Below are positions 47,260-55,075 of a stretch of DNA of 64,000 bases, one piece after another; the stretch's first letter is position 1; each line of letters starts with the position of its first letter. The notes under the pieces were generated by a model. It was not told the DNA's origin. It saw only the letters and a list, made by a program, of their open reading frames with translations, and searched no databases. A program made the translations under genes and the position numbers. The stretch comes from Lachnospiraceae bacterium. Lineage in GTDB: Bacteria > Bacillota > Clostridia > Lachnospirales > Lachnospiraceae. The stretch lies in contig JAFRSU010000016.1 of the NCBI GenBank assembly GCA_017427415.1, positions 56,156 to 120,155 on the forward strand, given 5' to 3'.

Positions 47260-49002
47260 ATGCAATACACACCTTCTTCGATCAGGATCAATATGACAGG
47301 CTATCGTACCAGGCTTCCTAAGGAAGTAGCGGTACTTTCAAACGAGCCCTTAACGGTTAAGGATGCTGCGGGTAAAGAGATAAAGAGCTTTGATAATATA
47401 GAACTTGCGGCCGATGCGGCTTCGGGAGATAATGTTACCCTCATAGATTTAGGAGATCTTCCTGCCGGGAAATATGCACTTAAAAACGGTACGGATGAGC
47501 GTGAGATCACTGTTACGGAGGATGCGCTTAAAAACGTCACTAATGCACTTATAAAAGGTCTTTATTTCCAGCGCTGCGGATGTGCACTGGAAGAAAAACA
47601 TGCCGGGATATATAAACATGCCGCTTGTCATACCGCACCTGCCACCGACTGGGAGGACAGGAGCATAAAGAAAACCGTCTTAGGCGGATGGCATGATGCC
47701 GGTGATTACGGAAAATATGTAGGACCCGGTGCGGTGACTGTAGCCCATATGCTTTATGCATATCTTATGTTCCCTAAGGGCTGTTCCGATGAACTTAATA
47801 TCCCTGAGAGCGGGAACGGCGTGCCCGATATACTTAACGAAGCACGCTGGGAGCTTGAATGGATACTTAAGATGCAAAAGGATGACGGATCCTTCTATCA
47901 TAAGCTTACTAAAGCGGCTTTTGCTCCTTTTATCATGCCCGAGGATGACAAAGAACCTGAATACCTTATTACAGTTTCACATTGTGCTACCGAGGCAGCC
48001 ATAGCTGTGCTTGCGCTCGGAGCGAGAGTCTATGCTGCATTTGATAAAGATTTTGCAGAAAAAATGCTTTCAGCTGCATTAAAGGGATGGGGCTGGGTGG
48101 AGAAAAATCCCGAGTTTAAGCCTTATATGCAGCCGGAAGGAGTCAGAACCGGTTATTACGGCGACTGGAATGATAAGGATGAGCGTTTCTGGGCAGCATG
48201 CGAGCTGTTTGCTGCGACAGGTGATGAGAAATATAAAAAGACCGCCGTACAGATATATAAAGATGCCAAGGATTTAGAGCTGATAAAAAAAGAAGCGGAA
48301 GGAAATCCTTTCTTTGAGCGTATGAAGAAATGGAATCCCGATTTCAAGATCCCTGTAGGACTTAATGTTTCACAGTTTGGCTGGAGTGATGTAAGCGGTC
48401 TGGGTGCGCTTTGTTATTTCAGTATGGTAAATGAAGGAAAAGCTTTCTGTGTTGCGGAAAGTGTTAAGTCAACCTGTGTCGGAGCTGAAGATGCATTTTA
48501 TGAAGAGATAAAGGCAGATTTCCTCAAAAAAAGCGGGGAAGCACTTGAACTTGTTAAAAAGTCAGGCTACGGAACCGCCAATCCTGCAAACAGCTATGTA
48601 TGGGGATCGATACTGACTATCATGAGCAATGCCATGACTATGATCATTGACTGGAAGCTTACCGGGAATACAGAGATGAGAGATGCGGCATTAAACCAGT
48701 TAAACTACGCACTCGGTCTCAATGCCCTTGATATCTCGTTTGTCACCGGATTTGGAGAAAAGAGGGTTATGAATCCTCACCATCGTCCTTCCGGTTCCGA
48801 CGGCATAGAAGAGCCGGTGCCCGGACTTATATCCGGAGGACCGAACAGCGGAATGAACTATCCCGATACCAAAGAGAAATTAAAGGGACTGCCTCCCGCA
48901 AAGTGCTATCTGGATGAGCTCCCCTCGGCAGATACCAATGAGATCGCTATTTACTGGAATTCACCCACGATCTTTGTGGCAGCATGCTTTAATTCTCTTT
49001 AA
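47260..49002 (+). CDS. Glycoside hydrolase family 9, cytoplasmic cellodextrinase-like
   Basis: 580 residues. An N-terminal Ig-like domain (about 1-90; IRINMTGYRTRLPKEVAVLS) precedes the GH9 (alpha/alpha)6 barrel. GGWHDAGDYGKYV holds the catalytic-base pair D146/D149. The acid Glu is E561 in SADTNEIAIYWNSP, and HHRPSG is the conserved substrate-binding motif. There is no signal peptide, so it most likely acts in the cytoplasm on imported cello-oligosaccharides, like the Butyrivibrio Ced1 cellodextrinase. AAAGGAGAG precedes the ATG. It has a separate transcription unit after the operon terminator. Confidence 0.93.
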   Translation: MQYTPSSIRINMTGYRTRLPKEVAVLSNEPLTVKDAAGKEIKSFDNIELAADAASGDNVTLIDLGDLPAGKYALKNGTDEREITVTEDALKNVTNALIKGLYFQRCGCALEEKHAGIYKHAACHTAPATDWEDRSIKKTVLGGWHDAGDYGKYVGPGAVTVAHMLYAYLMFPKGCSDELNIPESGNGVPDILNEARWELEWILKMQKDDGSFYHKLTKAAFAPFIMPEDDKEPEYLITVSHCATEAAIAVLALGARVYAAFDKDFAEKMLSAALKGWGWVEKNPEFKPYMQPEGVRTGYYGDWNDKDERFWAACELFAATGDEKYKKTAVQIYKDAKDLELIKKEAEGNPFFERMKKWNPDFKIPVGLNVSQFGWSDVSGLGALCYFSMVNEGKAFCVAESVKSTCVGAEDAFYEEIKADFLKKSGEALELVKKSGYGTANPANSYVWGSILTIMSNAMTMIIDWKLTGNTEMRDAALNQLNYALGLNALDISFVTGFGEKRVMNPHHRPSGSDGIEEPVPGLISGGPNSGMNYPDTKEKLKGLPPAKCYLDELPSADTNEIAIYWNSPTIFVAACFNSL

Positions 49003-49004
49003 GC

Positions 49005-49044
49005 AGGGGAAGGTGTCATGCTGTAAGCATGACGGATGAGGTGG
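49005..49044. repeat. Dispersed AAGGTG-hairpin-CGGATGAGG element
   Basis: GGGGAAGGTGTCATGC, TGTA loop, GCATGACGGATGAGGTGG. The right half matches the element at 12100-12134, with a different inner stem (GTCATGC/GCATGAC). Confidence 0.6.
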
Positions 49045-49071
49045 AAAATGTAAAATCAAAGGAGTAACTAC

Positions 49072-49686
49072 ATGCAGATATATGATATTTCCCAGGAAGT
49101 ATTTACCTGTGCCGTATATCCCGGGGATCCTCAGCCGGTAAGGGAAGTTAAACTACAGATAAGCGAAGGTGCCATATGCAATCTCACCGCATTTGAAATG
49201 TGCGCGCATAACGGGACACATGTGGATGCACCATACCATTTCCTTGATGGAGAGGAGACCATAGATATAGTACCGCTTGATAAGTTTGTAGGGGATGCTT
49301 ATGTGGCGGAGCATAACGGAGATATAACGGCCAAAGATGCGGAGAGAATCTTAAAAGAGGCTAAGGCTGAAAATGCATATGGCGAAAGAGAATATGCCGA
49401 TGCATGGGAGAGGATCCTCGTTAAAGGTAATGCCGTAATGACCAAGGAAGGGGCCGAGGTTTTTGCAAAAGCCGGGATAAAGCTATTCGGAAACGAATCC
49501 CAGACCGTAGGACCTTTAGATGCCCCTATGGAAGTACATCTGATCATGCTCGGGGCAAAGATAGTGCTGTTGGAGGGCATAAGGCTATCCGGCGTACCTG
49601 TGGGAAAGTATCTTTTAAATGCAGCACCTATCAATCTCGGCGGCTCCGACGGAGCCCCGTGCAGAGCATTGCTTATATCTTTATAA
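49072..49686 (+). CDS. Cyclase family protein (kynurenine formamidase-like fold)
   Basis: 204 residues. The HNGTHVDAPYHF motif is the metal-binding signature of the cyclase/arylformamidase family, preceded by YDISQEVFTCAVYPGDP and followed by a conserved LFGNESQTVGPL block. Members hydrolyse amides or cyclic esters; tryptophan breakdown genes are not adjacent, so the substrate is unknown. It lies 70 bases after the GH9 gene with a repeat between, and may be read through from it. Confidence 0.9.
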   Translation: MQIYDISQEVFTCAVYPGDPQPVREVKLQISEGAICNLTAFEMCAHNGTHVDAPYHFLDGEETIDIVPLDKFVGDAYVAEHNGDITAKDAERILKEAKAENAYGEREYADAWERILVKGNAVMTKEGAEVFAKAGIKLFGNESQTVGPLDAPMEVHLIMLGAKIVLLEGIRLSGVPVGKYLLNAAPINLGGSDGAPCRALLISL

Positions 49687-49710
49687 CAATTGATGTGACA
49701 GGATATGTCG

Positions 49711-49741
49711 CAAGGTGTCACCATAGGTGACGGATTCCTTG
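49711..49741. repeat. Third copy of the AAGGTG-hairpin-CGGAT element
   Basis: AAGGTGTCACC ATA GGTGACGGATTCCTT: the inner stem GTCACC/GGTGAC sits at 49717-49731 and outer AAGG/CCTT also pair. Same frame as the copies at 12100 and 49005. Confidence 0.5.
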
Positions 49742-49906
49742 TGACTCTGACCGTCCCCTTGTCACATTATAGCAATTTCTTATAAGTAGATTGCTATGAT
49801 TTAATATAGACAAGACAAACATATAAATGATATTCTTATTGTATAAAATAATGGATAAAGCTGTAATGTATACAGTCTGATCCATATTATACGAGAGGGA
49901 TAACAC

Positions 49907-52036
49907 ATGGATAATTACGCAAAACTCTGGCTCGAATATTCTCCTAAGGGGAAAAATAAGGACTGTAAGCTGCTGAAAAATATAGTTTTTGGTGGCACAG
50001 CTTCAGACAGGATCATAGAGAATGCGAAGAAGGAACTGACGTTAGGATTAAAGGGAATGCTTGATATAACCCCGGTCATAACGGTTAATTTTGATGAGGC
50101 AGCAGGTAAAAAAACGGAGCAAAACGCGCTGTCCTCCGGAAAAGAGATCTTAGACAGTGAAGAATATACTGTTTTCATAAAGGAGGAAAGCTTATATATT
50201 TCTTCTAAAAGCAGTACCGGTATCCTATATGGTGTATTTGACATACTAAGGACGGTCGCCTGTGAAAAGGATGTGGAGGCTGTTTATGCCGATATTAAAA
50301 CGGTCCGTCCGTCCAACCCGTTAAGAATGCTCAATCACTGGGACAACATGGACGGCAGTATAGAGCGCGGATATTCGGGAAAGTCATTCTTTTATGAAAA
50401 TAACGAGATAGTGATAAATGAGCGTACCGTGGATTATGCCCGTCTTATCGCGAGTGTCGGTATAAATGCCGTGGTCATCAATAACGTAAATGTTAAGCAG
50501 GCAGCCTCATATATGATAACCGACAGGTATTTTGCAAAGCTTGCAGAGCTCGGAGAGATATTTGCAGGATACGGCATAGGGCTGTATTTAAGCTTGAATT
50601 ATGCATCCACTATAGAGATAGGCGGCATGGACAGTGCGGATCCTCTGGACGAAGGTGTTAAAGCCTGGTGGAAGGAAAAGATGGCAGAGGTATTTAAAAA
50701 GATACCCACACTTAAAGGCTTCCTGGTAAAAGCAGACTCTGAGGGACGCCCCGGTCCCTTCACATACGGAAGGACTCAGGCTGACGGAGCAAATATGCTG
50801 GCTGATATAGCCAAAGAGCATAATGCCCTGATCATATGGAGATGTTTTGTATACAACTGCAGACAGGACTGGAGGGATAAGAAAACAGACCGTGCAAGAG
50901 CAGGATATGATAACTTCATGCCTATGGACGGGGATTATCACGACAATGTCATCCTTCAGATCAAGAACGGTCCCATGGATTTCCAGATAAGGGAACCGAT
51001 ATCACCGCTTTTCGGAGGCTTAAAGAAAACCAACCAGATGCTGGAGGTGCAGATAGCACAGGAGTATACCGGACAGCAGATAGATTTATGTTATCTGATA
51101 CCGATGTTTAAGGAGATCCTTGAGTTTAAGACATATTGCAACGGGGATAGAGAGATATCGGGAACTTACGATAACGTATGTTCGAAGGAGAAAATGACCG
51201 GAAGCGAAGGCTGGTCTGATATAGAGGATATCGGCGGAAACGGCTCCGTAAAACCCGACAGCTGTGACACTGTGGCAGATATCATCAGCGGGAAAACATT
51301 TAACAGCCGTTTTTCAGGTATAGCTGCAGTTACCAATACGGGTAATGATTTCAACTGGACCGGGGATTATCTTGCGGGAGCCAACCTCTTTGGTTTTGGA
51401 AGGCTGGCATTTGATACAGGCCTCTCAAGCGCTGAGATAGCGGAAGAGTTTATAAGGATGACCATATCGAATGATAGAGATGTGGTTGATACAATAAAGG
51501 ATATACTTCTTCCTTCGAGAGCTATATACGAGAAATATACCTGCCCGTTAGGTATAGGATGGATGGTAAAGCCCAATAATCACTATGGCTGCAGCGTGGA
51601 CGGATACGAATATGACAGATGGGGCACCTATCACAGGGCTGACCATTTGGGACTCGGAGTGGACAGGACCGATAAAGGTACCGGATATGCACTTCAATAT
51701 AATGAACCTAATGCATCCGTATATAATTCGCCGGAAAAATGTCCGGACGAACTGGTATTGTTTTTCCATCATCTGCCTTATACACATGTACTTCACAGCG
51801 GAAAGACAGTGATACAGCATATCTATGATTCGCATTTTGAAGGATACGCAGAAGCAGAGAAGCTTGCAGAAAAATGGGAGACACTTAAGGAAAAGATAGA
51901 TAAAGATATATTTGATAACGTAAGCGAACGTTTCACACGCCAGCTGTACAACGCCCGAGAGTGGCGTGACCAGGTCAACACCTACTTCCACCGTATAAGC
52001 GGCATAGAAGACGAGAAGGGCAGAGAAATATACTGA
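49907..52036 (+). CDS. Alpha-glucuronidase (GH67)
   Basis: 709 residues. It removes 4-O-methyl-glucuronic acid from the non-reducing end of xylo-oligosaccharides. The RMLNHWDNMDGSIERGYSG block and the C-terminal HHYGCSVDG-like region (NNHYGCSVDGYEYDRWGTY) are diagnostic. By alignment with Cellvibrio GlcA67A the acid is E279 (KADSEGRPGPF), and D358 (NGPMDFQIRE) and E386 (QIAQEYTGQQ) are the base pair. No signal peptide, so aldouronic acids must be imported. The ATG at 49907 is preceded by GAGAGG. It has no adjacent ABC transporter in this window. Confidence 0.95.
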   Translation: MDNYAKLWLEYSPKGKNKDCKLLKNIVFGGTASDRIIENAKKELTLGLKGMLDITPVITVNFDEAAGKKTEQNALSSGKEILDSEEYTVFIKEESLYISSKSSTGILYGVFDILRTVACEKDVEAVYADIKTVRPSNPLRMLNHWDNMDGSIERGYSGKSFFYENNEIVINERTVDYARLIASVGINAVVINNVNVKQAASYMITDRYFAKLAELGEIFAGYGIGLYLSLNYASTIEIGGMDSADPLDEGVKAWWKEKMAEVFKKIPTLKGFLVKADSEGRPGPFTYGRTQADGANMLADIAKEHNALIIWRCFVYNCRQDWRDKKTDRARAGYDNFMPMDGDYHDNVILQIKNGPMDFQIREPISPLFGGLKKTNQMLEVQIAQEYTGQQIDLCYLIPMFKEILEFKTYCNGDREISGTYDNVCSKEKMTGSEGWSDIEDIGGNGSVKPDSCDTVADIISGKTFNSRFSGIAAVTNTGNDFNWTGDYLAGANLFGFGRLAFDTGLSSAEIAEEFIRMTISNDRDVVDTIKDILLPSRAIYEKYTCPLGIGWMVKPNNHYGCSVDGYEYDRWGTYHRADHLGLGVDRTDKGTGYALQYNEPNASVYNSPEKCPDELVLFFHHLPYTHVLHSGKTVIQHIYDSHFEGYAEAEKLAEKWETLKEKIDKDIFDNVSERFTRQLYNAREWRDQVNTYFHRISGIEDEKGREIY

Positions 52037-52043
52037 TAGTGTA

Positions 52044-52063
52044 AGGGGTCAGGTACTATTAAA
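52044..52063 (+). repeat. GGGGTCAGGTACC repeat (REP-like), copy 3
   Basis: AGGGGTCAGGTACTATTAAA, single arm with one substitution, eight bases after the GH67 stop. Confidence 0.82.
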
Positions 52064-52129
52064 TATCTGGTCATATAAAATACTTATTTTCTGGTGATTT
52101 TAATAATACCAAATATGTGGTATTTTATG

Positions 52130-52168
52130 GAGCATAGAAATTGAACGGTTTCTATGCTCTGTTTTTTT
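52130..52168 (+). terminator. Intrinsic terminator between GH67 and the ECF S-component gene
   Basis: Perfect 11-base stem GAGCATAGAAA / TTTCTATGCTC with an eight-base loop, TG, then seven T. It ends 40 bases before the next start codon. Confidence 0.9.
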
Positions 52169-52207
52169 GAAAATGATACGGGTCCCGTATGGAGATGAGG
52201 GAAAAAT

Positions 52208-52768
52208 ATGGAAGCTACAGTTAATAAGAACAGAAGATTAAAAGATATCAATAAAGTCAGATGGATCACCATCACGGCACTTTTCATGGGCTTGAATATT
52301 GCTATGTCAAGCTTTGGCGTACCTGTACCGGGAGGACATTTATACTTGTGCGACATAGTCATCTGTACTGCAGCACTTCTGCTTGACCCTTTAGCAGCAT
52401 TTGCGGTGGGCGGTATAGGTTCGTTCCTCGGAGATATGATATTCTATCCTGCACCGATGTTTGTCTCACTTGTGACACATGGAATTCAGGCACTTGTTAT
52501 AGCACTCATCGTATATAAAGCACAGAAAAATGACCATAAGAAGTTTTTTATTACTGCTCTGACGGCAACACTTATCGGAGCTGCTATCATGGTAACAGGT
52601 TATACCTTCGGAAGAGCATATATATATGGGCGCGAAGCAGGCATGGCCGGCTCATTGGTCAAGCTTCCTTATGAAATAGCACAGGGACTTTTAGGCGTGG
52701 CAGGATCGCTTCTTTTATGCTTTAAGGGCGGACTTATCAAGTTGTTTAAGCGCATGGAATTAAACTGA
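52208..52768 (+). CDS. ECF transporter S component (substrate-binding membrane subunit)
   Basis: 186 residues with five or six hydrophobic segments. ITITALFMGLNIAMSSFGVP, then GHLYLCDIVICTAALLLDPL and AFAVGGIGSFLGDMIFYP are typical of S components for vitamins or related small molecules (ECF-type riboflavin/pantothenate group). It would work with a shared EcfA-EcfA'-EcfT module encoded elsewhere. The ligand cannot be told from sequence and no riboswitch is seen upstream. It may be co-transcribed with the next gene (52 bases apart). Confidence 0.85.
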   Translation: MEATVNKNRRLKDINKVRWITITALFMGLNIAMSSFGVPVPGGHLYLCDIVICTAALLLDPLAAFAVGGIGSFLGDMIFYPAPMFVSLVTHGIQALVIALIVYKAQKNDHKKFFITALTATLIGAAIMVTGYTFGRAYIYGREAGMAGSLVKLPYEIAQGLLGVAGSLLLCFKGGLIKLFKRMELN

Positions 52769-52820
52769 AGTGTTTTAGGACAACAAGATTATTTTAATAT
52801 ATAATCAGGAGATCAGGATC

Positions 52821-53384
52821 ATGGATTTTACAAAGATTACCGAAGAAAGCAGACAGGCTGTATGTGAGATCATAGAGAAAGCACATCTTAAGCCCGGCTC
52901 ATTGTTTATTATCGGCTGTTCTTCGAGCGAGGTGCTCGGAAGCCAGATAGGCACAGCCACCAATATGGATTCCGCAAAGGCAATATATGACGGGATAATA
53001 CCGGTGCTAAAGGAACATGGGATATATGCCGCAGCCCAGTGCTGTGAGCATTTGAACCGTGCACTTGTGGTTGAAAGGGAGACTATGGATAAGTACGGAT
53101 TCGAGCAGGTAAACGCCATTCCACAACCCAACCACGCAGGAGGCGCATTTGCCACAGAATGCTACAACCGCTTTGAAAATCCGGTACTTATAGAGTCAGT
53201 TGAAGCAAAAGGAGATGCAGGTATAGATATCGGAGGTACCATGATAGGAATGCATATCCGAAGCGTTGTCGTTCCGTTAAGGATATCCTTAAGAAAGATA
53301 GGCGAAGCTCCCATTATCTGTGCAAGACGCAGACCCAAGTACGTAGGCGGAGCCCGTGCCATTTATGATGAAAGCTTGATGTAA
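52821..53384 (+). CDS. DUF436 / TIGR01440 family protein (YwlG-like)
   Basis: 187 residues, full family length. Conserved segments are FIIGCSSSEVLGSQIGTATN, YAAAQCCEHLNRALVVE and the C-terminal APIICARRRPKYVGGARA. The family is widespread in Firmicutes; its function is not established. AGGAGATCAGG lies upstream of the ATG. It follows the ECF S gene and is followed by a palindromic repeat. Confidence 0.9.
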   Translation: MDFTKITEESRQAVCEIIEKAHLKPGSLFIIGCSSSEVLGSQIGTATNMDSAKAIYDGIIPVLKEHGIYAAAQCCEHLNRALVVERETMDKYGFEQVNAIPQPNHAGGAFATECYNRFENPVLIESVEAKGDAGIDIGGTMIGMHIRSVVVPLRISLRKIGEAPIICARRRPKYVGGARAIYDESLM

Positions 53385-53400
53385 TTGTTTTTCCTTTTAT

Positions 53401-53441
53401 AAGGGGTCAGATACCGTTTAATGGTACCTGACCCCTATACT
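53401..53441. repeat. GGGGTCAGGTACC repeat (REP-like), copy 4, inverted pair
   Basis: Arms AGGGGTCAGATACC (53402-53415) and GGTACCTGACCCCT (53423-53436) face each other around GTTTAAT, a compact REP-style hairpin. It lies between the convergent DUF436 and brnA genes. Confidence 0.88.
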
Positions 53442-53447
53442 TATAGT

Positions 53448-53663
53448 TTAATTCCATTGCATAATTAATTTTCTTTTCTCTTTAACACAATCCGTAAGAT
53501 ATAAGTTGATCAATGTCTGATACGGTATTCCGACTTCCCCGGCCTGCTTTTTGAAGTAATCAATGACATTGGGTGAAAGCTTGATGGTCACCTGTTTTTT
53601 TAGTTCTTTCGAGTATGGATTTTTACGTGGCTTTAAATTATCTATATCATATTCCTTTAACAT
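53448..53663 (-). CDS. brnA: BrnA-like antitoxin (ribbon-helix-helix)
   Basis: About 71 residues from the ATG at 53663. VTIKLSPNVIDYFKKQAGEVG followed by IPYQTLINLYLTDCV is the ribbon-helix-helix DNA-binding fold of BrnA antitoxins. An in-frame upstream ATG at 53705 would overlap most of the toxin's end and add basic residues not seen in the family, so the inner start is preferred. It overlaps the brnT stop by 17 bases; BrnA binds BrnT and represses the shared promoter in the known system. Confidence 0.85.
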   Translation of the reverse strand: MLKEYDIDNLKPRKNPYSKELKKQVTIKLSPNVIDYFKKQAGEVGIPYQTLINLYLTDCVKEKRKLIMQWN

Positions 53664-53931
53664 ATCTGCTCGCCTCCTTTTTTGTGGCTTTTCGGGCGGA
53701 AACAATTCTGATCACCGAATCGGATTCTCTGTAACAATGACATACAATACAAAGATTTGCCGCATCACTCATTCCTAAAAGAATAAATCTGTCCTCTTTA
53801 TCAGAGTGCTCCGGATCGTCAAACATGATGGCAGCGTCATCAAAGAAAACAGTACGGGCTTCTTCAAAATTAATCCCATGTTTTTCTTTGTTTATCTTAT
53901 TCTTATTTTCATCCCATTCAAAGTGAATCAT
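53647..53931 (-). CDS. brnT: BrnT-like ribonuclease toxin
   Basis: 94 residues, full length. FEWDENKNKINKEKHGINFE, the EDRFILLGMS strand and VIRIVSARKATKKEASRY match BrnT, a RelE-fold ribonuclease toxin that inhibits translation. Catalytic-type Lys, His and Arg residues in those motifs are intact. It is first in the unit, with a consensus promoter directly upstream. It lies between the transposase and a REP-like palindrome, hence in a mobile setting. Confidence 0.92.
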   Translation of the reverse strand: MIHFEWDENKNKINKEKHGINFEEARTVFFDDAAIMFDDPEHSDKEDRFILLGMSDAANLCIVCHCYRESDSVIRIVSARKATKKEASRYVKGI

Positions 53932-53954
53932 CTATGATCCTTTCTTGTTCTATA

Positions 53955-53983
53955 ATTATACTATATTTACATTATATTGTCAA
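53955..53983 (-). promoter_or_regulatory. brnTA promoter
   Basis: On the - strand, TTGACA (53978-53983) and TATAAT (53955-53960) with a 17-base spacer: full consensus. It sits between the transposase stop and the brnT start; expected BrnA-BrnT repression site. Confidence 0.85.
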
Positions 53984-53993
53984 CAGGTTGCTA

Positions 53994-54602
53994 TTATGGA
54001 AGCCACATATCGTCTTCTTTAATATCCCTCTGAATTAAAGCCTCGTTGTCGGAATGTGAAATTTGTTCTTCAACAAATATACGATATTGTTCCCTGCTCT
54101 GACCCGGAACCAGATTTAACACCTGTTCCGTATCAAGTAATTTAATACCTGTTTTTGGTTCGGTAAAAGCATAATACTTATAACTACTGTAGGCATAATC
54201 GATCGGGGTTTTTACTATTGCAGCTTTAACCGGATTTAAATGGATATAGCGGCTCACTTCAAGGAAATATACGTCATCTTTAATCAGACAAGAAGTATAT
54301 CTTGAATCAAAAACATGTCCTTCAAAATCATATCTATTGTTAAACCATATCGCATAATTCTGCATGATAGGTTTCATAATTACCCAGATTGGATCTGATA
54401 ATGTGGTAAGTTCAAGATGAAAATGATTTGTCATAAGACAGAATGCATGCAATAAAAAAGGATGTTTTTCTTTGACGTTTTTGATCAAGTTCAGAAATAT
54501 ACGGAAATCGTCTTCGGCTTGGAACAGGGCTGTTTTTCGATTACCTCTGGCCATAACATGGTAACAAGCCCCCTCATACCATTCTCTGTTTTTTCGCGGC
54601 AT
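53994..54602 (-). CDS. REP-associated tyrosine transposase (Y1/HUH, RAYT)
   Basis: 202 residues. YHVMARGNRKTALFQAEDDF at the N-terminus and the HUH metal site in TNHFHLELTT are typical of Y1_Tnp proteins of the RAYT group; the catalytic Tyr is likely in SRYIHLNPVKAAIV or DSRYTSCL. RAYTs are single-copy, non-flanked transposases thought to spread REP hairpins. Here GGGGTCAGGTACC arms lie on both sides (53401-53441 and 54895-54919), in agreement with that role. The gene is intact. Confidence 0.9.
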   Translation of the reverse strand: MPRKNREWYEGACYHVMARGNRKTALFQAEDDFRIFLNLIKNVKEKHPFLLHAFCLMTNHFHLELTTLSDPIWVIMKPIMQNYAIWFNNRYDFEGHVFDSRYTSCLIKDDVYFLEVSRYIHLNPVKAAIVKTPIDYAYSSYKYYAFTEPKTGIKLLDTEQVLNLVPGQSREQYRIFVEEQISHSDNEALIQRDIKEDDMWLP

Positions 54603-54894
54603 AGTACTCCTGTATAAGATATTTGTTTTTTGGGAAAATTAAGAATATTGGTTTACGAAAAATACTTGACTGTTTAATTGTTCGTGTAAATGTAAATCTC
54701 TTGTAAAAAATAAAAGATAAAAAATATTCCGCATGAAAATGCATATTATCTAAGCAAAACCTTATTGCATTACTAAAAAAATCACAAGTAGTCCACATAC
54801 TACCCTTATGGAAGTACGCTTATCCAATCAAGCATAAAAATGCTATCATATTAAAATAATACATGTCAATTAAAAATAAATCATTTAATAAATA

Positions 54895-54919
54895 TTTAAT
54901 GGTACCTGACCCCTATACT
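54895..54919 (-). repeat. GGGGTCAGGTACC repeat (REP-like), copy 5
   Basis: Reads TTTAATGGTACCTGACCCCT followed by ATACT on the + strand, so the arm is in - orientation, 290 bases beyond the transposase start. Confidence 0.85.
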
Positions 54920-54999
54920 AAAAGAATATTTTTAACAATCCCTGCCCCTATTAATAATGCTGTAAAAATGTGTTATATTGTAATTGTCTCCTCCTGCTA

Positions 55000-55029
55000 T
55001 TGCAAATACGGGAAGGTCCATATTATAAT
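55000..55029 (+). promoter_or_regulatory. Promoter of the GH120 gene
   Basis: TTGCAA (55000-55005) and TATAAT (55024-55029), 18-base spacer; the leader is about 40 bases and ends in GGAGGT before the ATG. Confidence 0.65.
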
Positions 55030-55075
55030 GGTCTCATGAGATATAATCCGTATTGGAGAAGGAGGTTTTACACTT

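Larger units (their letters stand above)
54603..55075. other. AT-rich intergenic region with one REP-like arm and the GH120 promoter
   Basis: No gene is supported here. It contains REP-like copy 5 at 54895-54919 and a promoter at 55000-55029. The rest is A/T-rich sequence without clear structure. Confidence 0.6.

Noticed and set aside
47079..47321. Open frame of 80 codons after the nucleotidyltransferase gene
   Set aside because: It contains the operon terminator and runs into the GH9 gene in another frame, with no family resemblance.
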